Source: Camelus bactrianus (taxonomy: Eukaryota; Chordata; Mammalia; Artiodactyla; Camelidae). Taken from it: a stretch of 64,000 nucleotides of DNA. The translations under genes were made by a program, and so were the position numbers. Of this stretch, positions 23,722 to 34,945 are shown one piece after another. Numbering within the stretch: position 1 is the stretch's first letter; every line of letters begins with the position of its first letter. A model generated the notes under the pieces. The model was not told the DNA's origin. It searched no databases and saw nothing but the letters and a program-made list of their open reading frames with translations. The stretch is taken from positions 15,863,001 through 15,927,000 of the forward strand of contig NC_133552.1 in NCBI RefSeq assembly GCF_048773025.1. Reading direction: 5' to 3'.

Positions 23722-25185
23722 TTGGTTGCTTAGAAAACTTTTTCTCTGGTTTCTGACTCACTGTTGGTAAGGTCATGTACATTTTAAAAATGGTTGTCCT
23801 GAATTTTGAAACTCCTCTATTTTTGTTCTTTTCATTTAGGAATTACTGCAGACACCTTGCTTTTGTAGTATCGCTTCTGACTTGTTGCCTGTAAACTCAG
23901 GATTCTGATAACTGCTGTTGCATGTGATGCCCATCAGTGCAGGCAAGAAAAAAATATATATAGTGTATATAATTGTCTTTGCTACATTTTCAAATGTATT
24001 CCTGACAGGAAAGAACTTGCATTTTGACTAAATTTCTTCGAGAACTAAACCTTGCATTTACTGATAACTGGAAGAGTATTCCACAGACTGTCTTTTGGCT
24101 CCAAACATTTCAAACCTTGTTTCACCTCCACTGTCCTCACGTTTCCAGTACCAGATGCCACAGGACATGTCCATGTCATGAAATGGCCTCTGTCCCCGGC
24201 ACCTTCCTGTCATGACTCCCAGAAGGTGGGCAATAGGAGTATTACTAGAAATCACTTGACTACATGGAGGAAGCACAGCATACAAAAATATATCCCACTA
24301 AACCAAGCTAGATGTGTCTCCAGCTCAGCTCCCCTCCCACACAGGCCCATGGAAGCCCACAGTGCTACTGCCAGGTAGGAAGAATGATGGAAGGGAAATC
24401 CGAGTAGAATAAATGGGGTCTTCACCAATTGTGGTTAAAATATCTCTTGCAAATTTTATAAAAATCATATGGCCATGTGAACCTATGGCCTTAGAAGGGT
24501 CAGTGCAAAGGAGGTGCCCTGCTGTTTAAGCTTCATTCCCTCTGACTAGGTGGTTAGACAGGAAACCATTCAGTGCACTAGTCCCTCCACCCTAATGTGA
24601 AATGTTAGACCTTCTGCCCAGAGAATGGAGGGTTGGGGAGGGATGAGTTGGCACCTGGCTCACCTGAGCTGCCCTTAGCTTTGTGGCTTAAGGGATGTGA
24701 GCAGAGGACAAGAGAAGGAGACTTCCCATTCGTATCAGCCTGGAAGCTCTTTCTTTGTCAGCTGGCAAGGGAAGAGGCAGGATAGGGGGTGTTGAAGGGA
24801 GGCAGAAAAGAAAGGAAAACCAGGCTAAATCTCCTGGTCCCCAACAATTACTGCTAGGCACCAAAAAGGGTCTCTTCTGGCACTGACTCTTTGTTTTACA
24901 TCAGCAGGATAATCAATTAATTGATTTACTACCATTTTTTCAAAAAATAGCCCTCTGTCCATTATTTGCCTGAATTTATGCATTCTGTGGATTGCAGCCA
25001 CAATGGATTGCCACAAATTGTGCTTTGGATCTGTCTCTCCCATCATCAGTTGTGTGTGCAAGAGAAATAAAAATTGATATTCCTGGTAGGCCAAGCAAAA
25101 TACAGTGAGGAAGATGATTTAAGGCAGAAGGCAACATAATACATTTCTATAGCCAAACAAAAATTCTTCTTGAAAATCTATTTAC
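22991..25185. other. Mostly unique DNA with a T27 tract
   Basis: No gene recognised. A 27-base poly(T) run at 23691-23717 has no identifiable retrocopy next to it. Short frames at 23036-23299 and 24052-24378 have no domain. Confidence 0.45.
23691..23717. repeat. Poly(T) tract, 27 bases
   Basis: Uninterrupted T run. It could be the inverted poly(A) tail of an unrecognised retrotransposed sequence, or simple expansion. Confidence 0.9.
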
Positions 25186-25189
25186 TTCT

Positions 25190-25415
25190 GGCTCTTGGAG
25201 GAAGAAGCATTTTTAGGGGCTTACTTTGTGCCATTCATATTATCTCCTTTAATCTTCACAATAATCCTAAGAAGAGGTATTATTATTTGTATTTTGCAGA
25301 TAAAGACACAAACCCATAGTGAAGTGAACTAAAAAGGTTAGGGGCTTGGACAAGATAACACGCTCACGAGGGTTGTCTGACTCCCATGCAGTGTTTTCTC
25401 ACCTCCCCACACCGA
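25190..25415 (-). repeat. MIR SINE, antisense
   Basis: 'gggcttactttgtgccattc', 'ataatcctaagaagaggtat tattattt' and 'gcagataaagacacaaaccc' follow inverted MIR order. Confidence 0.75.
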
Positions 25416-26690
25416 CAACTGAAAACCGCCCCTAACATCAAGTCCCCAGGCGGGCCCAAGTCCTCCCCACTAAAGGGCTTGGTGTCTAGACCTGTCCCGC
25501 TTTGAGCTCTGAGACCGTGGCAAAGTCAAAGAACATAGCAGGATACCTTCCTTCTACTTTACAGGTTGCTCAGTGCTTGCTGAGTGACCCAGACAACTAA
25601 CCACCATATTTTTATTTTCCAAAAGAATTGCCATTACCTTCAGAAGCAAAGCTAAGAAAGTTCATAGAAAACTTATTTTAGAAATAAAGTTCTATTTTCA
25701 AACTGTAGGTTAGGGAGCACTGAAGGTTAATTGTGCTGTGTCAGATGAGTTTAAAAAAAAAAAAAAAAAACCTTTCATTTTGAGCCATTCTGAATATATA
25801 GAGGCATATTTTTCACTCCATACCTCTAGGAAACAGTCAGCCAAACACTTTCTTCCTCTCTGAGTTCGTGTATCTGAAACAAAAGCTGATATTTCTTGCT
25901 TGCATGTTTGGTGGTTGTTTCAAAATGAAACCAGAATATTCTGAGCCTTCAGGCAGCTCCAGGAGCCACAGACAGCGGGGAATTCTGCAGTCGCAGTGGG
26001 GAAGGTTAAGGGACTCTCCCAGCAGCTCCCACACACGTATAGGGGTGCGCATATATTTTTTTAATGAAGCACAAAATGAAGACTCAGAGAACCACGACCT
26101 CAGTTACAGAGTGAACTACCCTCCTTCCCTGAGTTTGCAGTCCACTGGGTGAGCCGTGCTGGGGCTGAGGAGACGAAGGGTCAGGGACATGAGCTCTTTG
26201 ATTCTGTCGAGGCTTTAGAGACGTTTCTTGAAGAATAAGCTGACTGTCTTCTTTTTCTGAAAAAAAATTTTTTTGCTGAAAACATGTGTCAGGGAATGGA
26301 GATGTTACTTCTCCCTCTACACAATCACATAGAGCTATTTTAGTCTCCGTGGCAGAAATATGTCCTCGGCCTTCATGTGTTCTCCCATAAAAGAGGAGAA
26401 GCAATTGTGATGCCAGACCCATGCCAGCAAATTCTGAATGACTTTTCAAATGGCAACAGTCATCATCACATTTGGGTGACACCCTTCCCAAGGGGAGCCT
26501 TGTCTTTAACTCTGAACTTTCCCTCTGAGACTGTAGGTCTCGTTTGCCACAGAACTATGAGGCATCTGCTCCTGTGTCTCCCCACCCCACCCCCACTGGT
26601 GCCGCCTCACCCACTAGATGCCCCAAGCTCTCTGATGGCTCGGGCTTGCTCAGAACCCCCAGAGCAGGGCACAGGGCCGGCTACAGCTTT
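25416..26690. other. Unique intergenic DNA
   Basis: Includes an A-run at about 25752-25770. Overlapping frames at 26084-26491 (minus) and 26377-26877 (plus) show no recognised protein; the right end of the plus frame runs into repeats. Confidence 0.45.
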
Positions 26691-26699
26691 GCTACTCCA

Positions 26700-26812
26700 T
26701 GGCCAGCAGCATGGGCCTCACCTGGGGGCTGGTCAGAAATGCAGCATCCTGGATCCTGGCCCAGACCTGCTGCATCACAGCCTGCATCCTAGTGGGACTC
26801 CTGGTGACGAGT
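26700..26812 (+). mobile_element. MER5-like hAT DNA transposon fragment
   Basis: 'catgggcctcacctgggggc tggtcagaaatgcagca' and the following 'ggcccagacctgctgcatca' resemble the 'catcagaatcacctggaggg cttgttaaaa...ctgggcccca' core of MER5-type nonautonomous hAT-Charlie elements. Terminal inverted repeats are not evident. Confidence 0.5.
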
Positions 26813-26829
26813 GCGTTAGTGAAGTGCTG

Positions 26830-26950
26830 GTCTGTACCATTCTCAAGGGTATACAGTTGTCCCCATCTCTCTTGTGACCTGGGGCAGATCAGGACACATC
26901 TCTGGGCCTCAGTTTTATCATTTGTGAAATGAAGAAGTAAAGTCATCTCC
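26830..26950 (+). repeat. MIR fragment, sense
   Basis: 'tgacctggggcagatcagga', 'ctgggcctcagttttatcat ttgtgaaatg' is the MIR core in sense. Confidence 0.75.
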
Positions 26951-26959
26951 AGGTGGCAG

Positions 26960-27109
26960 TGTCTTTGAGAACCAGCTCCAGAGTCAGGCCATTCACTCAC
27001 CTCTGGGTCAAATGAGTCAACTCCTCCAAGACTTAATCTGCTCATTTGCAAAATAGAAATATGAAGTACCCATCTGATGGGGCTGTTGTAAAGAGAGGAT
27101 GGTAAAATC
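26960..27109 (+). repeat. MIR SINE, left part (split by LTR)
   Basis: 'gctccagagtcaggccattc' through 'tgatggggctgttgtaaaga' is MIR in sense. The rest of the SINE is found at 27644-27712, beyond an LTR. Confidence 0.75.
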
Positions 27110-27643
27110 TGTGTCTGTTTCCTATTGCTGCTGTAACAAATTACCCCAAAGTTAGTGGCTTAAAAACAAAACAAAACATTTTTTAATCTTGTAGTTCTGT
27201 AGGTCAGAAGTTTGAAATGTGTTTCACTGGGCTGAATTCAAAGTGTCAGCAGGGCCAGGAAGTTCTAGAGGAGAATCCATTTCCTTGTTTCCAGCTTCTA
27301 GAGGTGGCCCACATTCCTTGGTCCATGGCCCCCTCCATCTCCAAAATCAACAATGGCTGGTTGAGCCCTCACACCACATCATTCCAACCTCTGCTTCTGC
27401 TGTTACGTTTCCTTCTCTGTCACTGCCCACTGCCTCTTGCTTTCATTTATTAGGACTCCTGTGATTACGTTGGGCCCACCAGATAATCCAGGATAATCAA
27501 CCCATCTCACAGTCAGCTGATTAGTAACCTTAATTCCATCTGCAGTCTTAATTCTTCTATTGCTCTCTAACATAGTATAGTCACAGCCTACGGGGACTGG
27601 GACATAGATGTCTTGGCAGGGGACATTGTTTGGCCACTACACA
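27110..27643 (-). mobile_element. MaLR-type solo LTR, antisense
   Basis: Begins 'tgtgtctgtttcctattgct gctgtaacaaattac' and contains the 'gtgattacgttgggcccacc' and 'ataatccaggataatcaa' blocks seen in common inverted MaLR-like LTRs. It ends 'ggacattgtttggccactac aca'. It is an old solo LTR of about 530 bp without internal parts, inserted in a MIR. Subfamily not determined. Confidence 0.7.
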
Positions 27644-27712
27644 GCATTAAGGGATTATTACTGTGCCTGGCAAGTAGTGAGCACCCAATAAACATCAGCT
27701 GTTTTTATTGTA
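27644..27712 (+). repeat. MIR SINE, right part (split by LTR)
   Basis: 'ttactgtgcctggcaagtag tgagcacccaataaacatca' is the MIR 3' end. It completes the copy interrupted at 27109. Confidence 0.75.
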
Positions 27713-28037
27713 GTCTGTGATTCTGCTCCACTAGTGTAAGGAACAGAGCAGTGGACTGGTTGTGTTTTCATGATGAAATGACTTAAGACATTTTCCATAG
27801 AGTTATCCTCTGATTCTGGCTTGTTTTACCCTCTTTGGCTCCTGTGGCTGGACACACACGCCTGACTCGGGGGCTTCCTGACCCCTGACAAGCCAGCTTC
27901 ATTCTGTGTCTAAAACTTGAGAAACTTTCATGTATATGCTATGCATGGATGGTGAGTTACAACCTCACGATGTAGTTACAGAACCCACTGAACCCATTTA
28001 TCTGAATTCTCTCCTGCAGACCACGTACCCTCTATCA

Positions 28038-28130
28038 CATTCATTCATTCATTTAGGAAATACTGAGTACCTCTCAGGTGCTAGGCACCAGAGATATAAT
28101 AAGGCTGTGGTCTTATCTCCATCTCTCTGT
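28038..28130 (-). repeat. L2 3' end, antisense
   Basis: 'attcattcattcatttagga', 'gagtacctctcaggtgctag gcaccagaga' is the inverted L2 tail. Confidence 0.75.
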
Positions 28131-28859
28131 AGAACTCAGTGTCCCTTCACAGGTGCCCTGGGAGCTGCCAGTGAGGTTCAGAAGGAAGCTGAGAGGCCCT
28201 GGGTTCTCCAAGCCTTGCTTCAACAAAGCAGCTTTAATTTTTTCTCTTTCACATGGTGGGGTTCTGTGTAGGATTTTGTTTAAAAACAGGGTTCTCTTTT
28301 CAGTACCTGGCACACAGTGGACATTCATAAATAAGTAAATCTCTAGATGTCTGAAAACTACCAGTCTAGGGTATTGTGCCCTTTTCCAGCTGATTCTCCG
28401 GGCTTGGCTTCTGGGGTTGCTGATGCTCTGGGCCCTTTGGCCCTGAGCCCAGAACTACCTCCTCGCCTCACGCTCAGTGGTGCAGCCTCCCCTCTGTCCT
28501 TATCAGTCTTGACTTCCTCTATTCTCTTTCCACTTCTTGGCCACATCTTTTGATCCACTTCCAGTATTTCTGGAGCACATTTGGCCCTTCTTACCATCTC
28601 TCTGTCTCCTGTTAGTTAAATCCTGGTTCATCAGCAGAGTTGCAGTCTCCAAGCCCCTGCAATATGTCTTGCCTTCAGAAAGTGACCCAACTCTGCCCTG
28701 CTCCGTGGGGGAGAGGAGCAAGCACCCCCCTCCCCTTCCCAGCCCTGCCTTCTCTCCCCTGACTGTGGAGCAGTACAAATAGCTAACACTCTCACTCAGC
28801 TCCAGTTCACCCTGAGGTATTTGGAATTACTTAAATTAAACTGCCTCATCAGTTATTTC

Positions 28860-29085
28860 CAACCACTTCTAAGAGCACCTTATATTTTCAGTGCTGTAGA
28901 GTTCACAAAGCTCTTTGACAATATCGCATTTAATTTGAGTCTCAAACGCCCTTATGAGGTAAGCAAGGCGGTGACTTATATTCTCATCCTGCAGAGAAGG
29001 AAACAGGCTCAGAGAGGACCAGCAATTTGCCCAAAGCCACGCTGCCTAAAGCGGTGAAACCGGAGCCGCAAGTTGAGGTTCTCCC
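28860..29085 (-). repeat. MIR-like SINE, antisense
   Basis: 'aaagctctttgacaatatcg catttaattt', 'cttatgaggtaagcaaggcg', 'ggaaacaggctcagagagga' and 'caatttgcccaaagccacgc' follow inverted MIR order. Confidence 0.7.
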
Positions 29086-30325
29086 AAGCGCGGTACTTTC
29101 TGCAGCATGTGTTCTGCCTCACGTCCAAAGATTAGGAAGGTTCAGGGTCCGTTTCATTTTTGTTTCAGGAATGGATTTGGCAAAAGAACAAGACAGTACA
29201 GTTAATCCTGGCTGCAGCTGCTGGGAAAGTGGCCGCGCCCTCCTTACATTGGCTGCATGTTGAATTTGGATCCCCAAACAAAGTGCAACGAGAGAACAAA
29301 GAAATCTTCCGTTTGCATGTTTGCATTTGTACATTTCCTTCTTTGACTTCAGAGAAAGGAAAGGAGCCGGAAACCTGCATTTCTGTCATGGTTACAGTAC
29401 TTTAACTCTGCCATGCCACTCGAAAATTAAGCCAGCTTTCTTATGAAAAACAAGTTTCTTCTGATGAAATAGAGCAGCCTTTTGGAGCTAATGAAAATAC
29501 AAGGTTTAGCAACATTCTCCACAGCACACCCTCGACCTGCAGTGGAATAGAAGGATAGTTAAGATACTGTATCTTAATTATTTGGTAACAGAAACAAACT
29601 CTCCTGGTCCCAGGACTCCAAAGGTTAGAAAATACAAATGGAGGTGGTAAGAGATCATGAGACAGGTAGTCCCTCTCCCTTCTGTGCTCCCTCCTCTGCT
29701 GTCCTCAGAGGAGGCTGTACAATTCGGGCTGTCCTCAGAACCTTAGAGACATGTGAAGCACCTAGGGTTTTTGAAAGTGTTTTTTTGTTTGTTTGTTTGT
29801 TTTAATATTGGTACTAAAAGAACAGTTGCACCTTCAGCGCCAGGCAAGAAGGATGAAAACTACTGTATTCCACTTGGGAAGAGTGGTTGCCTTAAAAGCT
29901 TTGACATCAGCATTCCCCTGGAGTCATGCTAGGGGCAGAATAAGAAATAAACGGTTCCAAACGTGAATACAAATCAAGAAACGCTCCTGATGAGGGGGCA
30001 CTAGTTTGAATTAATGAATGTCGAATCCCTTTCCATTAAACCACAAAGCCAGACTTGTGGTTTTGAATTAGGAACAAAGGATTCAGTGTGATTTAGTCAT
30101 GACTTAAATAAATATATATTTTAACTCTCTCTACTGAAGGGCCCTGGAAACAATGATCCCCCGGTAGCAATAAACGCACGATATGCCCAGATACTGGTTT
30201 CTAAAAGAGATTTCACTGGGTTCCTTGAGAAAAGGAACTGTTTCAGGGCTGGGGGAGAGGGAATACAAGATGAGCCTGTGGTGTACCAGAAAGTAGAAAA
30301 ACACTCCAAGACTTATAGGCATATG
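29086..30325. other. Unique DNA, no gene recognised
   Basis: The 29130-29460 stretch holds small overlapping frames on both strands (up to 81 codons) with no known domain. A (GTTT)n run lies at 29785-29803. No transposon signature was seen. Confidence 0.45.
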
Positions 30326-30329
30326 TAAA

Positions 30330-30490
30330 AAAGATCCTGCAAAGACATGAGTAAGTCTTAAATGCATATTGCTAAGTGAAAGAAGTCAGTCTGAAAAGGC
30401 TACATACTGTATAATTCCCTTTATATGACGTTCTGGAAAGGGCAAAACTATAGAAATGCTAAACAGAATAATTTGGGGTGGGGAGAGGAT
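30330..30490 (+). mobile_element. L1 3' fragment, sense
   Basis: 'taaatgcatattgctaagtg aaagaagtcagtctgaaaag gctacatactgtataattcc' is the L1M ORF2/3' UTR junction. It is closely paralogous to 21415-21500. Confidence 0.85.
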
Positions 30491-31245
30491 TGAATAGCTG
30501 AAACACAGGGAAACTTCTGGAAAGTAAAGGATTCTTTGATAATGCAAAAAATCACTTTGAGGGTTATCTGTTTCCCAACTTCAGATTTTACTATATGGGA
30601 TTTTCTAAAAGGAATGAACACACACTATACTTTCCTATGTATGTATTATAGGAAGGCTTGAGAACTGCACGTGTTGATATATGGAGTTTATAAACGTATG
30701 TAGATAATCGCCTTGTTGGAAAGCGTACCATAAAGTTTCCATACATATTGCAGTTTCTTTAACAGACTGGTTCAGGCATCACCTTAGGTTTCATACTGCT
30801 TTGTAAGTAAACTGAATGAAGTTTAATAACAAGTGCAACTGAATTAAACACATAAAACTTCTCTCTCCATCATGTCCTACGCCACTGCTGCAAAAGACTT
30901 AAGAGTGTCATAACACCTAAGGGATCTATGTAGCACAGATCTGGGGCACGAAAGGCCAGAAGATCATTGATGAAGCTATCACTCTGCTAGCACCTATTCA
31001 GAAATCTTGAACCCACCTGTAGTGCCTCTGAGAAAGAGGACAGTTTGAGTTACTGTGACAGAGTCAAATCATGAAGTCCATCCTTCATGTTCCCAGTTGT
31101 AAGAATACCTACAAAATAAGAAGAGATGGAATATCACCTGAAGTCTACAGAAACTAAAGCCTGATGCCCCACGCTGTCCCTGGGCTAAATCTTAAGGTCC
31201 TCTGAAGAAGAACTTCCTCACCAACGTGCCTCATCTGGAGCACGT

Positions 31246-31284
<39 letters not shown>

Positions 31285-32185
31285 TCCATTTTCCCCTTTC
31301 CTTCCCTTAATACTGAATTCTAAGGCAAATCCTGCATCGCACAATTTATTTTCAGCTTCTTTTGCCTAATAAAATGCATGGGGTCAAGTTTACTGATAAC
31401 TGCAAACTTATGCAGAGTCCATGTTTGTAAAATCTCTCAAAGTATCTCTTATCACTATCAAAATAGACTAGGTCAGCAGCCCCCAAAGGAAGTAAAACAC
31501 AGACAAGGAAAGAGGATCTTTTTAAACCAGCATAAACATCCTTCTTTATTTGCCGTGGCCTCTTTTTATCATTTTTTATCTTTTCTTTACTGGAATAGCA
31601 TGAATATTTTTTCCATGAGCTGTTATTACCAACTACCCCAGAAAAAGGATAGCAGGATAGCATTTATTTATCATTTTTTATTTCTACTTAAAAAACTTGA
31701 GGATCTTAAGTGTTCTTCTGCCTTTCTGGTTGCAACCTCATTTTCAATCTCTTTCCAAGATGCTGGAAACTATCTTTCCGAGACGTTGGCACCTGTGTAT
31801 CACCATCTTCCCTTGGATGCTTTTACCAGCAAACAGTCTAAAACATTAACAGAATCTATTGCTTTTGTCTTCCTGGTGAGTCATGCAGCTTATTAAAAGC
31901 AACTCAAGGCCAGTGCAAGCTTGGATGACTTGACAGTTGATGAAACAGACAGGAAGTTTTTTCAAATTAAGTGAATGCTCACACGGCCTTCTGTTAAGAT
32001 TCTTTTGGCCACCGTCCCTTATAGTTCAAACACTCATATTTAAATGTGATAATTAGTCTTAAACAATTCAAGCAATTCAGGTTTGGATACAAGGCAACCA
32101 GAAGAATGGAAATGATCATTGGAAATCTTATAAAATAATGAGGAAAAAGATTACTCTCTCTTGGTACCCTGAAGGATCAGGGAGG
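30491..32185. other. Unique DNA with a (CA)n tract
   Basis: No gene recognised. A 172-codon plus frame (31378-31896) and a 103-codon minus frame (31352-31663) overlap. Neither has a recognisable domain or good exon signals. Confidence 0.45.
31247..31278. repeat. (CA)n microsatellite
   Basis: About 16 uninterrupted CA units. Confidence 0.97.
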
Positions 32186-32189
32186 TTTG

Positions 32190-32310
32190 GGGGTTGTTTG
32201 GCAGAACCTTTTTATTTTATAGATGAAGAAGCTGGGAGCCAGGAAGGTCTGGTGATTCATCTAAGGCCAGCAATTAGCTGCTGGACAGAACAGGCTTGGC
32301 CCAGTGTTTT
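32190..32310 (-). repeat. MIR fragment, antisense
   Basis: 'tattttatagatgaagaagc tgggagcc' followed by 'ggtgattcatctaaggccag caattagctg' fits inverted MIR. Confidence 0.65.
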
Positions 32311-33222
32311 TCCATTAAATTATTGATTTATATTATTTTTGGACATTGAGACAATAAAAAAAAAGTTGTTAATTAAATCGCATCCTCTTTACAGTTGTAG
32401 TGCTAGATATCATGGACATCTCCTAGAAAGATATGGGCAAAGGGCATATGGCTCTAGGCTATAAGCATTGATTTCTGGGAATATTTAGCTGCATTTAAGT
32501 TCAGTGGGGGCTTCAGAAGGAGAAAACCAGGTTCAACATTTTCTGATTTCATTGACAAATAGATTGTATTAGGAACCATTTTGGCCAGCAGAAGGGCAGT
32601 CAGGTATTGCTGGAAACAAAATGTTTTCTTCCAGTGGCTCTTGGATTCAGCAGTCTGGAGATACTACCAAAAAGGAGATCTATGGGAAGAATTCAAGGCA
32701 AAGAGACCATTGTGGTTAAGTGGCCAATCATTCTGGATGGAAATGGAAAATGGCATTTCCTAATATGTAAGTCACTGGAGAGGGCAGGAATAGTGGTCAG
32801 GAGCCCTCGTCCTGCATCCTCTGTTTCCCAGTTTCCACCCACAGTTTCTGCCTACTCCGTTATGTTAACCTTTCCCACCTTCTCTCATGTTATTCTGCTA
32901 GCACCAGGATTCTCCCACTATTCCAGGTAAGAAACCATTTAAAAGTCATTTTGGTGTTCTCTCATACTTTGTCCAAGTTCAGGCACAGAGAAAGCCCTTC
33001 ATTTGTGTATCATGGTTCTAAGTTTGGGACCAATTATTTAGCTGGTCTGGACCACGTTTGGGTCTGCCGTCTGGGTTCTGGAAGTTGACAACATGGTAGG
33101 ACAGAAACCCATGCCCAGAATCTCGCAGGTGGTCTAATCATGAAGCCACACTCCTTGTGAGTAACTACGCCTGTGGCTCAAACCCACTTCTCACTGCCTC
33201 TTATCGAATCTCTCTCTCCCCC

Positions 33223-33226
<4 letters not shown>
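32311..33226. other. Unique intergenic DNA
   Basis: No gene or repeat recognised. The 107-codon frame at 32607-32930 has no domain. Confidence 0.45.

Positions 33227-33304
<78 letters not shown>
33227..33304. repeat. (TC)n microsatellite, 39 pure units
   Basis: A perfect 78-bp polypyrimidine/polypurine mirror tract. The Ser-Leu repeat frames across it are artefacts of the repeat. Confidence 0.98.
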
Positions 33305-33308
<4 letters not shown>

Positions 33309-33480
33309 GTACGTTACGTTTTCTCTTCCTCTTCCTCTCAGATCAGTGGTGCTTCCTGCAGATAAGGTACTAAAATGTCCCAAGTCCGGGTGTACCACTT
33401 TTTCTTTACCAGTAACACTCAGTGAACGAGACACATTGGTTAACAGACACTCTGCTTGCATTAGATTTGGTTGCTGATTT

Positions 33481-33519
33481 ATCAGCATCAGCATCAGCAT
33501 CAGGATCAGCATCAGGATC
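33481..33519. repeat. (CATCAG)n hexanucleotide repeat
   Basis: About six near-perfect units, alternating CATCAG and GATCAG in the right half. Confidence 0.93.
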
Positions 33520-34200
33520 GTTACAGACTTGTTTTCAACAGCAGATTGTGTGCAGCAGTGGGTCTATAAATCCGTTTCAGTCAGCACTCACTGAGCACCT
33601 TCATTGAGCTTGCTGTTCTGACAGGTGCGGTAGAAAATATGATCTCTTCAGGCAATAGAATCTGGTTTATTTAATCTGTCATGTTATTGTAACTTGATAC
33701 ATTTCCTGTAATTTGCTTAGTTACTTTGTGTTTCTCTGTGTTTGAAAACACCAGAGCAGTAAGTGATGCAGTAGCTGCTTAGTTAGTTTTCTATGCATAT
33801 TATTCTTTTGCTTCAGAGTGTGTAAATTCACCAATTCATATGCTAATCTGTTATGGATTGTGTGATTTAGTAAAAAATAAATCTGAAACTAGTCATATTC
33901 ATATTTATCAATGTTTAATTGACTAGAGTCAACCTTATTATGACCTTTTTTTAAAAAAATTAAATATCACTGTAAACAATGGAACCATAAAATATTCTTG
34001 AGCACTTTGGGTCAGATGGTTGAAATCTGAAAGGAATGAATAATCCAGATTGTCAGCACTAATCTTTTAAAACTCAAGGTGCTTGGAGAAGAGCCAAAAG
34101 AGTAATGCGCTTGAAGCAAATTATCAAATTAATCCTGGTTGATGCAATGACTGTCCTGACCTGTGAAGCCACCTGTCTCCATTTGAAGTTGTCAACATCG
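33520..34200. other. Unique DNA; possible conserved element at 33950-34190
   Basis: No gene. 33950-34190 is balanced-composition unique sequence containing several homeodomain-like cores (ATTAAT, TAATCC, CAAATTA). It contains no repeat that I recognise. Confidence 0.3.
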
Positions 34201-34204
34201 AAAG

Positions 34205-34310
34205 TAAAATAGCATTTATCCAGTGCCCACAATGCTCCAGGCAGTGAAGAGAAAACCAGAATGAAAGGGCTTCACTTCAGTGAGCTTATAATTACAGGGG
34301 AAGTAATGAG
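34205..34310 (-). repeat. MIR/L2 fragment, antisense
   Basis: 'agcatttatccagtgcccac aatgctccaggcagtgaaga' resembles the inverted 3' end of MIR or L2. Confidence 0.5.
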
Positions 34311-34945
34311 TAGGGTATTTTAAGGGAGAAATAAATAGAAATAACAAGATAATATTGAGCAAGAGGAAATTTTAGGATGAGCTCAGGAAAATAGTCTCTA
34401 TCAAACTTCTCAGTGTAATCACTGGAGCCATTATACTGTATAATGTTGTTGGGGCTATTAGTATTAATCATAGTAATCATCATTTATTACGAGCACAGCA
34501 CAGAAACAATTCTGCAGTGGTAGGAAGATAGAACAGATAGACTTGAAGAGATAATGTCTCTTCAATTCCACGATGCTGTGCCCAATATGAATTCTAAGAG
34601 AAGGTCTTAACCACTGCGTTATCAAAGGAAGTGCTGCCTGACCACATCCAAGGCGTGCGTCTTCTTTGCAACTCTACTCCTTTAATTAAAGAAGATAATT
34701 CTTAATATAACCAACTCAGTTGAAGAAACACTAGAACCAAGACTGTTCTGTTTATTGTTTATTAGTTTGGAGCATATTTATCTCTTCCTATTTTCTTTCC
34801 TCTTTAAGAAGTACTCCACAAAATAAGTTTATCTTATTGTGTGTAATCATTTGTTTATCTTCTGTGTGCAAAATAAATCAGGTGAAGGAGAAAGAATGGA
34901 ATTTTAGTAGAAAAATTAAAGGAATTTAGATTATTTACTAAACCA

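Noticed and set aside
26377-26877. 166-codon plus-strand frame
   Set aside because: The right end runs into a hAT fragment and a MIR; no protein family recognised.
31378-31896. 172-codon plus-strand frame
   Set aside because: No domain, AT-rich, overlapped by a minus-strand frame, no exon signals of note.
33157-33477. Frames encoding long Ser-Leu repeats
   Set aside because: Direct translation of the (TC)n microsatellite in three frames.
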